Below are positions 23,177 through 33,340 of a stretch of DNA of 64,000 bases, piece after piece (positions within the stretch are counted from its first letter, which is position 1; each line of letters starts with the position of its first letter). The notes beneath the pieces are model-generated. The model worked only from the letters and a program-made list of their open reading frames with translations. It made no database searches and was not told the origin of the DNA. The DNA lies in assembly GCA_037974335.1 (NCBI GenBank), contig CM075760.1, positions 69,668,657-69,732,656 on the forward strand. Direction: 5' to 3'. The translations under genes were made by a program, and so were the position numbers. Source of the DNA: Prionace glauca (taxonomy: Eukaryota > Chordata > Chondrichthyes > Carcharhiniformes > Carcharhinidae).

Positions 23177-23533
23177 GGTGCGGGTGTCCTTGTGACTCTC
23201 CAGGTTAAACAATCAGTTAAATGTCACACAGAACACAGGTACAGTCTCTCCTCGCTGTGAATGTTATGATGTATTTTCAGGCTGTGTAACTGGTTAAAGC
23301 TCTTTCCACACACAGTGCACTGGAACACTCTCACTCGGGTGTGTTTGTTTTGCTGCTTTTCCAGTCACACTGATGCTTAAAATCTTCTGAAGCAGACAGA
23401 ACAGAGAAACATTTCTCCTTCTAGATTCAAAGGTCAATGATATTGAGGTCCTGATGAATTGAGTGACTCTGTCACATGCTGATGTGATGTTTGATTTGAG
23501 ATTTCTGTCTGTAAATCCTCACCTTCTGATACC
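23177..23533 (-). other. Leader of gene D finger exon
   Basis: Minus-strand acceptor CCTTTGACAG (CAG at 23534-23536). The leader encodes the clearest relict finger in the window, VFQCTVCGKSFNQLHSLKIH, then HNIHSEERLYLCSV and a stop. Confidence 0.75.
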
Positions 23534-23579
23534 CTGTCAAAGGAATTTACACAAGTCATCAGTGTCAGTACAGAATAGA

Positions 23580-23837
23580 AATTCAGAACAGACAATTCTA
23601 GTTTCTATGTAACATTCTTTCCTCTCTCATTCCCCCAAAGCTGTAAATCTCCTTCCACGCTCTCCCTCTATTCTCACTCTGCTGTGTCAAATGTTCACCC
23701 TCTCAAATCTCCTGAAGGTGCTGATTGAGGCAGATTGACAGATCCATGCTCACTGCTTCCTGTCCTGGACACAGAGCTGAAAATCTCCATGCAGGCTACC
23801 AGACAGATGTCTTTCATACGGGATAAAAGTGTAATAT
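23580..23837 (-). other. Upstream exon/intron block of gene D, truncated by a LINE
   Basis: Homologous to 2640-2830, 13520-13680 and 26230-26410. The part holding the conserved first exon is missing beyond the CR1 insertion at 23838, so the exon 1 used by gene D is uncertain. Confidence 0.45.
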
Positions 23838-24515
23838 AAGAACATAAGAACATAAGAAATAGGAGCAGGAGTAGGCCATCTGGCCCTTCGAGCCTGCCCC
23901 GCCATTCAATAAGATCATGGCTGATCTGTCGTGACTCAGCTCCACCTTCCCGCCCTCTCCCCATAACCCTTAATCCCTTCTCTTATCAAAAACCCATCAA
24001 CCCGTTTCTTAAAAATATTTAGCGAGGCAGCCTCCACCACTTCAACGGGCAGAGAATTCCAGAGATTCACCACCCTTTGAGTGAAGAAGTTCCTCCTCAA
24101 CTCTGTTCTAAACCGCCCCCCCTTTATCTTGAGGCTGTGCCCCCTAGTCCTACTGTCTTTTTTGAGCGGGAACAGTCTCTCCACCTCTATCCTATCCATC
24201 CCATTCATCATCTTATACGTCTCAATGAGATCTCCCCTCATTCTTCTAAACTCTAACGAGTACAAGCCTAGTTTATTCAGCCTCTCCTCATAGCTCAATC
24301 CCCTCAACTCCGGTATCAGCCGAGTAAACCTCCTCTGCACTCCCTCCAGGGCCAAAACATCCTTGCGCAGGTGCGGCGCCCAAAACTGCACACAGTACTC
24401 CAGCTGCGGCCTCACCAATGCCCTATACAGCTGCAGCAAGACCTCCCTACTTTTATATTCAATCCCCTTCGCTACGAAGGCCAGCATCCCATTCGCCTTC
24501 CTGACCACCTGCTGC
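23838..24515 (-). mobile_element. CR1-type LINE, 5'-truncated, young
   Basis: From TTCTTATG units at 23838 to the codons for QQVVRKANGMLAF near 24515. Nearly identical to the matching part of 20405-21100, with an unbroken frame ending ERAGRWS-stop. Confidence 0.9.
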
Positions 24516-24519
24516 AGGA

Positions 24520-24767
24520 CATTATTACAGGACATTATTTGAATAATAGCAGAGCATGGATTTGAGGAATATTCATACTTAGGTAGGGACAGCATCTGAT
24601 CTGGAACTCGCTGCCTATGAAGATGGTGGAACTGAAAATGTTCAATCATTTCAAAATGAAATTGGGCGCGCATTCAAAGAAAATAAAACTTGCAGAGGAA
24701 TGTTGGCAAAGAAATAGAATAGGACTGATTGGTTCATTCAGTAGAGAATCAATCTGCAGTCCATAAC
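24520..24767 (+). mobile_element. Decayed LINE fragment
   Basis: Traces of a CR1-like C-terminal region ('gatctggaactcgctgccta', 'tttcaaaatgaaattgggc'). Otherwise nothing is seen. Confidence 0.4.
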
Positions 24768-24895
24768 ATGATGTGGATATGTCTGCATTGGACTGGGGTG
24801 GGCGCAGTAAGAATTCTCACATCAGGTGAACATCTCTGCTACCAAATAAACCTGTTGGACTTTAACCTGGTATTGTGAGACTTCTTACTGTCTGT
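24768..24895. mobile_element. Penelope-like tails in fold-back arrangement
   Basis: A minus-oriented tail (24768-24821, 'gcattggactggggtgggcg') is followed by a plus-oriented tail (24834-24891, 'tttaacctggtattgtgaga'). The two copies of the same terminal sequence face each other. Confidence 0.65.
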
Positions 24896-24904
24896 CAGAC
24901 ATAC

Positions 24905-25088
24905 AGGTTAGGTTGATTGCCCATGCTCAATTGCCACTTAGTGTCTCAGGATGTGTGGATTGGGGGGATTAGCAGGGTAATTCTGTCGTAAATCCGGGAG
25001 AGGGCCTGGGAAGAATGCTCTGTTGGAGAGTCAGCGCAGACTTGATGGGCCAAAAGGCCTCCTTCTGCACTGTAGGGATTCTGTGACT
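24905..25088 (+). mobile_element. SINE family A, 3' part
   Basis: Begins in the body ('acaggttaggttgattgcc') and ends 'ctgcactgtagggattctgt'. The head is missing. Confidence 0.7.
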
Positions 25089-25626
25089 CAAGTTACCCAA
25101 TAGACTCCTTCTGTGCTGCAATGACTTTATGACTGGATGTATATAATGTAGCTACAGTAATATATTACAAAGTTAGAAATAATAAGAAATGGAAAGGGGG
25201 AAGAAAAGAAAGTGTTTTACTCACAGATGTTGGCCTCTTTTAGGTGAAATAAATCTACATTCCCTGACCGTAAATGTCGGCCTCTTTTAAGGTCAAACCA
25301 AACAAACAAACTCAAATTACATTGGGACAAAGTAAAAGGGGCCAAAAAAAGGGAACAGGCAGAACAAAATCAAAGTGCAAAGGAGATTTAAAAACATCAA
25401 ATTATAATGTGGTTATTAGGGTCAATAATGCACCCCAGCCCCTGTGGTGCCCAACGAGCGCGAAGGCTTCAACTACGCCTGTGGACACCGCATGCTCCCT
25501 CTCCAGGGACACCTGGCCGCGAACATAGCCGCGGTAGAGGGGCAGACAGTCAGGATGGACGGCCCCCTCCATCGCCCACCGGAAATGTTGGAGACAGGAG
25601 CAAGTTTTCGGTTTTCTGATACTCAA
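25089..25626. other. Unresolved, partly GC-rich segment
   Basis: 25089-25290 is AT-rich and holds two near copies of 'gtcggcctcttttaagg' (25231 and 25275). 25400-25600 is GC-rich with an open minus-strand frame (VVEAFALVGHHRGWGALL). I suspect an interspersed repeat but cannot name it. No host gene is supported. Confidence 0.3.
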
Positions 25627-26170
25627 TCTTCATTCACACAAAGCTCGCGCTCCGATTGGCTGGAGGACCAGCATTCTTCCGGTCCTCCAGCTCCTTCCAT
25701 TGGTCAACATCTCAGCATGAAGGTCAGAGACGGAAGGCACAGTCCCGCACATGCGCAGCTTCCTCTTCTCCTTGGACATGCGCAGTCCCTGGTCGCGGGG
25801 CGGGGCGGGGAGACCACCGAGCGGCTTCTCTCTCTGGCCGGAGCCGCCAGCTACTTGTCTGGAAACCTTGGCTCGAAGAGGGGGAGGGGAACAATGGGTG
25901 GGGGCGGGGATCCCGGGTCCGCAACGGGCCTGCGCAATGGAACTCTAAGACGTCACTGCAGAGCCAAGTAATTTCTATTGGCTGATTCAGGCAGAACTCC
26001 ATTGTGACGTCACAATGCAGCAGTTGTCCAATGAGCTTCAGGCTGATACTTGCTCCTCTGTGCAACATCTGGGAGGAAATCAATGTTTCCCCCTTTCCAT
26101 TTCTACTCCCATTCTGGGGGAAATTGGGGACTTGCAGTAACTGGAGGATAAAGAAGTGAGTGCAGTCGGT
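25627..26170. promoter_or_regulatory. Promoter of E, probably shared with D
   Basis: Contains 'gattggctggaggaccagca' with a facing GGTCCTCC, two ATGCGCAG half NRF-1 sites (25752-25790), GC boxes (25798-25812), inverted CCAAT (ATTGG), and a CRE palindrome TGACGTCA at 26005-26012. The likely first exon follows (conserved 'caacatctgggaggaaatca' at 26061) with a possible donor GTGAGT near 26156. Confidence 0.65.
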
Positions 26171-26488
26171 TTCTTCCACACATTATTTGTCCACTAATGT
26201 AGACATATATCTGTCTGGCAGCTTGCATGCAAACTTTCAGCTCTCTGAGTCCAGGACAGGAAGCAGTGAGCATGGATCTGTCAATCAACCTCAAACAGCA
26301 CCTTCAGGAGAATTGGGAGGGTGAATATTAGATACAGCAGAGTGAGAATGGAGGGACAGTGTGTGGGATGGGGATTCACAGCTTTAGGGGAATGAGAGAG
26401 GACAGAATGTTCCATAGAAACTAGAATTGTCTGTTCTGAATTTCTACCCTGTACTGACATTGATGATATTTGTATATTCCTTTTGCAG

Positions 26489-26818
26489 AATATCAGAAAG
26501 TGAAGATTTAAAGAAGAATATCAAACCAAACTTGACTTCAAGATCTAACACAGTCACTCAATTAATTGGGACTTGAATATTTGAATCTAGAATGGAAATG
26601 TGTTTCTCTGCTTTGTCTGCTTCAGGAGATTTTAAATATCAGTGTGACTGGAAAAGCACCGAGACACACACATACTGAAACATGCATACACCTGACTGAC
26701 TGTGGAAAGAACTTTAGCAGTTAGACATGCTGAAAATACATTGCAGCAGAGAGATCATATCCATGTAATGTGACTGAACTGATTGTCAAACCTGGACAGT
26801 CACAAGTACACCTACACT
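26489..26818 (+). other. Leader of gene E finger exon
   Basis: CCTTTTGCAG acceptor ending at 26488. The leader is about 330 bases with finger debris. The same-frame residues [11 protein letters not shown] lead into the first ATG. Confidence 0.7.
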
Positions 26819-27745
26819 ATGGAAAAACTGTGGAAATGTGAGGACTGTGGGAAAGGATTCAGGTACCCATCTGCACTGGAAACTCATCGACGCAGTCACA
26901 CTGGAGAGAGACCATTCACCTGCTGTGTATGTGGGAAGAGATTTACTCAGTTATCCCATTTACAAACACATCAGGGAGTTCACACTGGAGAGAGGCCATT
27001 CACCTGCTCTGTGTGTGGGAAAGGATTCAGTCAGTTATCCAACCTGCTGAAACACAAAGTTAGTCACACTAATGAGAGACCCTTTAAATGCTCTGACTGT
27101 GGGAGTGGTTTCAAATGCTCTGGAGATCTGGTGTCCCACCAGCACATTCACACTGAGGAGAGACCATTCAGCTGCTCTCACTGCACAAAGTCATTTAGAA
27201 CATCATACAACCTGCGAGTACACCAACAAATTCACACTGGGGAGAAGCCATTCACCTGCTCTGTGTGTGAGAAAGGATTCTCCCGGTTAAACAATCTGCT
27301 GACCCACCAGCGCATTCACACCGGGGAGAGGCCATTCACCTGCTCTGACTGTGGGAAAGAATTCACTCGATTGAACAATCTGTTGACGCACCTACGGGTT
27401 CACACCAGAGAGAAACCATACACCTGCTCTATGTGTGGGAAGGGATTCACTCAGTTGCCCAACCTATTGAGCCACAAGGTCACTCATACCCAGGAAAGAC
27501 CCTTTAAATGCTCTGACTGTGGGAGTGGCTTCAAAAGCTCTCGGGAACTGATGGTCCACCAACCCATTCACACTGACGAGAGACCGTTTCCCTGCTCTCT
27601 CTGCTCAAAGAGGTTTAGGAGATCATCCACACAGCAAAGACACCAGCGAGTTCACACTGGGGAGAGACCGTTCACCTGCTCTGTGTGTGCGAAGAGATTT
27701 CTCACTGCAAATAGGTCTGATTGGTTATACCTGAATTTAACTTGA
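26819..27745 (+). CDS. C2H2 zinc-finger protein E (10 fingers plus a half finger)
   Basis: A 308-residue frame from [20 protein letters not shown]. Ten complete fingers follow, with helices including TQLSHL, SQLSNL, KCSGDL, RTSYNL, SRLNNL, TRLNNL and TQLPNL. Some linkers are variant (HTNERP, HTREKP, HTQERP). Fingers 3-4 and 8-9 are alike ([11 protein letters not shown] / [11 protein letters not shown] followed by CSDCGSGFK), which points to a block duplication. The eleventh finger breaks off after CSVCAKRF. From about 27696 the sequence is unlike any paralogue and adds [14 protein letters not shown] before the stop. The truncated end may still allow a working ten-finger protein. It shares the 25.6-26.0 kb promoter region, head-to-head with D. 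Confidence 0.85.
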   Translation: MEKLWKCEDCGKGFRYPSALETHRRSHTGERPFTCCVCGKRFTQLSHLQTHQGVHTGERPFTCSVCGKGFSQLSNLLKHKVSHTNERPFKCSDCGSGFKCSGDLVSHQHIHTEERPFSCSHCTKSFRTSYNLRVHQQIHTGEKPFTCSVCEKGFSRLNNLLTHQRIHTGERPFTCSDCGKEFTRLNNLLTHLRVHTREKPYTCSMCGKGFTQLPNLLSHKVTHTQERPFKCSDCGSGFKSSRELMVHQPIHTDERPFPCSLCSKRFRRSSTQQRHQRVHTGERPFTCSVCAKRFLTANRSDWLYLNLT

Positions 27746-28454
27746 CCATTTCTATATTGTATCTGTTGTAATAACTAACAAGGTCAAGGAAGTCATTTGG
27801 ATACTAACATGTGATGAAAGAAGTCACTTTGTTTTCTGTATTAACCACATATATTAATCAAATTACTGTATGATGAGTAACCAGTCATGAAACAGATGAT
27901 TGTACAATTGATGAACCTTGATTAAGTTAGAAATAATGAATCAATAATCATATTGGAAAGACTGGATTTTCATTCAAAACTTAAGTTGAATTATTACATG
28001 TCTCTCTGTGAAAGAAACGGCAATTTCAGACAAACTGTTCTAATAATGAAGGATCCTCGATAAAGGTCCCGAGGAATGGTACATTATAATCTTTAGTTTG
28101 ATCCAGTGGATAGCAAAATACTTCAAAATTAAGAGATTTTAGCTCTCTTGTATTCTTGTCTGATGTACTGAGACTGGGTGGCCGCTGTTCCTAATAACTA
28201 ATTGGATTAAACCGAACAGCAGTTAGACGTAATTATTAACCAAGGAGAAGCTTGACTCTGACACAGGGTGCTGGCCACTCAGGGGTTAAAAGTCAGGGCT
28301 CCGTAATGATTTGTTGCTGGCTGATTACTGAAGACACTCACTTGAGGCAAGATTCACATGTCCATTTCAGCAAGTGGGACTGTGTCTGAGACAGAGTTTT
28401 GAGAGCGGAATGCTGTGATGGATTAACACCTAGATAAAGTTGCAAAAGTCATTG
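27696..28454. other. Unidentified AT-rich insertion after gene E
   Basis: Sequence begins abruptly inside finger 11 of gene E and has no match elsewhere in the window. No long frame is present. It could be a transposon or the far side of a deletion. Confidence 0.4.
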
Positions 28455-28685
28455 TCTGATTTGATTTATTATTGTCAATGTATTAACATACAGTGAAAAG
28501 TATTGTTTCTTGTGTGCCGTACAGAGAAAGGGTACCTTACGTAGAGGAGAGGATGCAGAATACAGTGTTACAGTCATAAGAGTCAGAATAAAGTTTTAGA
28601 AGTGTAGAACGAGTAGAAGATAGAATTAGAGGGTTTGCTGGGCACAGCTTGCAAGAAGTCGCCACACTTCAGCATCATCTTGGTA
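28455..28685 (-). mobile_element. SINE or LINE with L2-like tail
   Basis: The first part matches the L2-like 3' ends ('gatttgatttattattgtca', 'acagtgaaaagtattgtttc'). The rest ('agaagtcgccacacttc') does not match the LINE copies, which suggests a SINE that borrowed the tail. Confidence 0.5.
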
Positions 28686-28811
28686 ATTTCCCTGGATTGA
28701 TATGCAAACCCCTATCCTTTAATAATAATTTTAATGTTAATTTAATGTTGTAAAACTTATAATCCAAAGAATCCTGTCCTGCCTTAATTAAATCTTGTTT
28801 GAATATACATT

Positions 28812-28960
28812 TTCTTTCATGGAGTGTGGGTGTCACCGACTAGGCCAGTATTATTATTGTCTATTCCTGATTGCCCTTGAGGTGGTGGTGAGCTGCCCTT
28901 CCTGAACCGCTGCAGTCCCTGTGGTTTGAGGTACGCTCGCAGTGCTGATAGGAAAGGAAT
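28812..28960 (-). mobile_element. SINE family C fragment
   Basis: Recognised by 'gtctattcctgattgccctt' and the flanking body. Only the tail-side part remains. Confidence 0.45.
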
Positions 28961-29174
28961 TTACTTAATCATTCTTAGATTGGGGTGACTGAGATTAGTT
29001 TTTTACTGATAAGAAAATCAGAGTACAATCAGATAACACAGTGGGAAAGACATAAAAAGCTACTCTGGTGTGTTTTAATCAAGCCGATTTCGCATTTATC
29101 CAAAATATAACACTGCAGCCCAATTCAAGGAGTTATTAACACCAGCAGAAACAAACTCCAACTGTCAGAACTGA

Positions 29175-30005
29175 AATATAGAACATTCACTGAACAGCAG
29201 GAGGCCATTCAGCCCATCATGTCTGTGCTGGCTGGAAAAGTATTGTCCAGTTTTGTCCTACTTTCCAGCTCTTGATCTGTCCCTCTGTGTGCTGCAGAAT
29301 CTGAACTGCGTATCTAAGTTCCTGTTTAATGTGATGAGGGTTTGTGCCTCTCCTATCCTTTCAGGCAGTGAGTTCCAGATCCCCATGACTCTCGGTGAAA
29401 TAATTCCTTCACTAACCCTCCTAATCCTTCAATCTTTCATTCATTAGATTTGAAAATTGAACACATTGTAATGATATTAAAAACTTGCCAACTGGCTTCA
29501 GCTTTCTGCCACAAGATTTACTTCACATATACTTTTATAATTGATTAATCTGGTGACCAGAACTGTGCTCAGTTCTCTAGCTTGCTCTGATTAGCATTTT
29601 ATAAATATAAACAGAATATGTTGGGTCTGGCAGCATCTGTGTGGAGAAACAGAGTTAATCTTTTGGATCTAAATGTCCAGCCTCCTTCATGGATGTCTGG
29701 ATGTTGACTCCAAATTCTCTCTGATCCTCTGTAATTCTCAGCATCATCCCCTTTATTGTTCATTCCCTTGTCTTGTCTAATGTCCCAAATTCATTCTCCC
29801 TCACTGCTCCAGATCAAATTCCATGTGCCATTTTTCTGCCCATCTGACCAGCCCACTGATATATTCCTGCAGTCCACGGCTTTCTTCTGGATTGTTAAAC
29901 ACAAATACAATTGTTGTATCATCTGCAAACTGAATCATGAACCTTACATTTAAGTCTAAGTTATTGATATATACCACAAAACTGTGGAACCACATTGGTA
30001 ACCAG
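29175..30005 (-). mobile_element. Old CR1-like LINE in the 3' flank of gene F
   Basis: Minus-strand translation of 29801-29995 gives FMIQFADDTTIVFVF and then LVRWAEKWHMEFDLEQ, the RT catalytic box and following motif. It splits the 3' flank of F, whose two halves (29090-29174 and 30006-30060) are continuous in the relatives at 46890-47035. Confidence 0.65.
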
Positions 30006-30012
30006 ACACTAT

Positions 30013-31161
30013 TCAGTCCTGGATGTGATTAACAGCAGCAATAACAGCAGAATCCAACCCCTGCTGTCGCCTGTGAACTTGCTGGTGTTTCAGCAGGTTG
30101 TTTGACTGAGCGAATCCCTTCCCACACATGGAACAGTTGAACGGCCTTTCCCCAGTGTGAACTCGCTGGTGTTTCAGAAGATTCTGTTTACTTTTAAATC
30201 TCTTCTCACAATCAGAACATACAAAGGGTCTCTGATCAGTGTGAACAAGTTGGTGTGTAGTCAGGTGGGATGACTGAGTGAATCTCTTGCCGCACAGGAG
30301 GCATGTGTGAGGTCTCTCTCCCGTGTGAACTCGCCGGTGTATCAGAAGGTCGGATGTGTCAATGAATTCCTGACAACACACGGGGCAGGTGAACGGCCTC
30401 TCCCCAGTGTGAACTCGACGGTGTCTCAGAAGGTGGGCCAATCGAGTGAATCCCTTCCCACAGAGAGAGCAGGTGAATGGCCTCTCCCCAGTGTGAGTGT
30501 GCTGGTGTTTCAGAAGATCCTTTTTGCTTTTAAAAGTTTTCTCACATTCAGAACAATTGATAGGTCTCTGATCAGTGTGAACAAATCGGTGTTTCAGGAG
30601 CTGCGATGAACAAGTGAATCCCTTCCCACACACGGGGCAGATGAACGGCCTCTCTCCAGTGTGAGTGCGTTGATGGATCAGTAAATCCTTTCTGCTTTTA
30701 AAGTTCTTCTCACAGTCAGAACATTTAAATGGTCTCTGATCAGTGTGAACACTTTGGTGTGTCAGGAGGTGGGACGACTGAGTGAATCCCTTACCACACA
30801 CGTTGCAGATGAACGGCCTCTCCCCAGTGTGAGTGCGTTGGTGAATCAGTAAATCCTTTCTGCTTTTAAAGCTCTTCTCACAATCAGAACATCTAAATGG
30901 TCTCTGATCAGAGTGAACCTGGTGGTGAGTCCGGAGGTTTGATAAGGCATTAAATCCCTTCCCACATTGAAGACAGGTGAATGGCCTCTCACCAGTATGG
31001 ACATGCTGGTGTGTGTACAGGCTGGATGACTGAGTGAATCCCTTCCCACACACAAAGCAGGTGAATGGTCTCTCCCCAGTGTGAATACGTCGATGGGTTT
31101 CCAATTCAGATGGGTAATTGAATCCCATCCCACAGTCCACACATTTCCATGGTTTCTCCAT
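30013..31161 (-). CDS. C2H2 zinc-finger protein F (13 fingers, intact)
   Basis: Predicted nuclear DNA-binding protein of 382 residues. It begins [20 protein letters not shown] at 31161 and carries thirteen complete fingers with standard TGERP or TDQRP linkers. Two finger types alternate: canonical CGKGFTxSSxL units, and units of the form CSDCEKxFKSxKDL (fingers 4, 6, 8 and 12), the latter preceded by HTDQRP linkers. This implies repeated duplication of a finger pair. After the last His the frame runs on for a 19-residue tail (RQQGLDSAVIAAVNHIQD). In gene B the same DNA is 3' UTR behind a TGA, so F gained a C-terminal extension or B gained a stop. The start ATG directly abuts an inserted LINE tail. 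F and G lie head-to-head around the inverted-repeat promoter at 32.2-33.3 kb. Confidence 0.9.
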   Translation of the reverse strand: MEKPWKCVDCGMGFNYPSELETHRRIHTGERPFTCFVCGKGFTQSSSLYTHQHVHTGERPFTCLQCGKGFNALSNLRTHHQVHSDQRPFRCSDCEKSFKSRKDLLIHQRTHTGERPFICNVCGKGFTQSSHLLTHQSVHTDQRPFKCSDCEKNFKSRKDLLIHQRTHTGERPFICPVCGKGFTCSSQLLKHRFVHTDQRPINCSECEKTFKSKKDLLKHQHTHTGERPFTCSLCGKGFTRLAHLLRHRRVHTGERPFTCPVCCQEFIDTSDLLIHRRVHTGERPHTCLLCGKRFTQSSHLTTHQLVHTDQRPFVCSDCEKRFKSKQNLLKHQRVHTGERPFNCSMCGKGFAQSNNLLKHQQVHRRQQGLDSAVIAAVNHIQD

Positions 31162-31162
31162 G

Positions 31163-31290
31163 ATTATTGACAGGCTATCGGGTGTAGGCGGAATGCAGAT
31201 TTGAGCTCACTATCAGATTAGCCATGATGTTATTAAATGACGGAACTGGCCTGTGGGGCCGAATGGCCTATTGCTGCTCCTTGTTCACAT
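31163..31290 (+). mobile_element. CR1-type LINE 3' tail in the leader of gene F
   Basis: A short CR1 3' UTR piece ('gccatgatgttattaaatga', 'cgaatggcctattgctgctc') sits between the start codon and the rest of the leader. The leader of D is continuous there ('ctccatggtgcgggtgtcct'). Confidence 0.75.
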
Positions 31291-31620
31291 GGTGCAGGTG
31301 TCCTCATGTCTCTCCAGGTTATACAATCAGTTGAAACCAGGTTCACACAAAGAACACGAGTACGGTGTCCAGCTGATGTAAATGTGTTTTTTTTCACACT
31401 GTGTAACTGGTTAAAGATCTGCTCCAGCTGTGGAAAAATAACAGATGTCTGTGTCTCGGGGCTTTTCCAGTCACAATGATGTTGAGTAATTTCCCAAAGA
31501 CAAAATAGGCAAACATTTCTCCTTCCACATTCATAGGCCTTTGATATTCAGATCCTGAAGAATTGTGTGACACTGTCAGATCCCAAGATATTTGGCTTGA
31601 ATCGCCCGTCTGCAGATATT
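31291..31620 (-). other. Leader of gene F finger exon
   Basis: Minus-strand acceptor CTCCTTTTCCAG (CAG at 31621-31623). The leader retains the family pattern; the T-run at 31388 and other changes have erased most finger debris. Confidence 0.6.
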
Positions 31621-31623
31621 CTG

Positions 31624-32190
31624 GAAAAGGAGTTTACATTGAATTATTTTGAATATACTAGACACAAATAAACCATTCAGTTTAATTCTTTTTATATGAC
31701 ACAGCTTCTCCCATCCCATATACCTCATCTCAGCCATTCAGTTGATTTTTCTATTTCTTTTTCTCTTGTGCACTTCTCCCATTTCCTTTTGAAACAATCT
31801 CAGCACTTTCCTCAACTCATTTCTGTGGTAATTCTCAACCTGTGAGTGAACAAATTTGTCCTTATTGCCTTCCTGGATTTATTAGTAACTATCTAGTATT
31901 TATGACTCTTTGTTTATTGATTGCTCCTCCTTTTAGATTCTGTCACAAATGGAAGCATTCTTTCCACATTTCCCCTGTCCGAGGCACTGATAATTTTAAA
32001 GACTTGTATCAGGTCACTGCTCTACAGGAAAAAACTTCAATCCATTTAATTTTTCCTGAAAGCTGTAATCTCTGTTTACAAAAACCATCACAACCAATGC
32101 AGAATATAAATTACAGAGAGACAAATATTTCTATTGGGGTTGAGTTTTCTGTGTAAATCGTCAACTTGTAACTGTATGTAAAAACAGTTT
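31624..32190. other. Intron-side region of gene F with an orphan leader start
   Basis: AT-rich. Near 32120-32180 a minus-strand acceptor-like sequence (TTTTTACATACAG) and 'tgagttttctgtgtaaat' resemble the orphan leaders at 4080 and 50775. No coding sequence. Confidence 0.4.
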
Positions 32191-33340
32191 TAAAAATCAG
32201 CCCACAATAGAAACGCTGAACAGACTCTTTCCTCCACTCCCAGTTTTCTCCCTCCCTCTCCTCTATCTGGGTTCAGTTCTCCAGTTCTTGTCTGCAGACT
32301 GACAATAAAACCGATGGGTCTTATTGGGGGTGTTGGGTCCTCCAGGGGGTGTTTGTGAATCCTCCCCGTCCACCTCCCAGGGTTTCCTTCCTTCCCAGAG
32401 ATCAGAGTCCTCATTGATTTGAGGCCAAAGTGAAACCTCTTATTTACTGACCCCCTCCCCCATCCTCTGATGTGAACCATCCTCCAGTGGCTGAGCCAGG
32501 ATGGGGCCGTTAACCCGGGCCTGTTGCCGGGAGGGAGCAGCCCCGAAGCTACAAACCAGGGAGCTGACAATGATTCTGAAGGGTTTGCAGATTCACAAAG
32601 TGTTTCCAGACCCTCCCCAATATCCAGCCGCCGGTTCCAGCGCCTCCCCCTCCGCTGCTGCAATGTTCGCTCCACATTCACCTGAGTGTTGGTCTCCAGC
32701 CCCGCCCCTCATTCACTCCGATTGGTTGGAGGACCAGCCCCGCCCCCTCTTCTTATTGGTCCGGAGCTGCCGTCAATCAGCCCCTGGGTATTGTTATGTG
32801 GAGCATGCGCAGTGTCACTGCTGTCCTTGGCGCTGGTTCGTCCCGGAGAAGCGGAGTCAGCGTTAGGCGGTGGCTGGGCGGGTCTGGAAACACTTTGTGG
32901 ATCCGCTTCAGAATCATTGTCAGCCGCCTGGTTTGCAGCTGCGGGGCTTCTCCCTCCCTCCCTCCCGGGAACAGGCCCAGGTTAACGGCCCCATCCTGGT
33001 TTGGGAGCTGGAGCATGCGCAGTGCTTGGAGACAGACGGTCAGGAGCTCGAGCGAGCGGGTTTTAAATGGAGATTTTTACAAAGACCGAGTGTGGTCCAG
33101 AGCCCGAAATAAAACCAGAAATATAAATGGAGTTGGTGGGTGGTTGCTGAGGCTTTATAAACACCCGGCGTCAACTACAAACTCTCAATCTGCGAAGAAA
33201 ATTCCTCGGGCCTTCTGAAGTTTCAGGCCCGAGTTCACATCCGCCATCTTTGTCGGAAGCCAGGTACTGCAAAGCGCATGCGCATCCGCCATCTTTATTC
33301 CGGTAAATTGGAACAGCGCATGCGCAGCCACGGTAGTTCT
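32191..33340. promoter_or_regulatory. Bidirectional promoter of F and G built on an inverted repeat
   Basis: Arms at 32496-32616 (minus) and 32879-33000 (plus) mirror each other, each holding 'ggggccgttaac', 'caatgattctgaag' and 'aaagtgtttccagac' or their reverse. The 262-base centre contains 'gattggttggaggaccagcc', a second inverted CCAAT, and GCATGCGCAG (32804-32813). Further NRF-1-like (33275-33284, 33315-33324) and YY1-like (GCCATCTTT at 33242 and 33288) motifs lie on the G side. The outer part at 32195-32420 matches the region upstream of L (54140-54340) in reverse. Confidence 0.7.

Noticed and set aside
25402-25626. A 74-residue minus-strand frame as a host gene
   Set aside because: GC-rich, no splice or promoter support, and it looks like part of a dispersed repeat.
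27696-28810. A solo LTR
   Set aside because: Base composition is suggestive, but I could not find matching ends, flanking repeats or a second copy.
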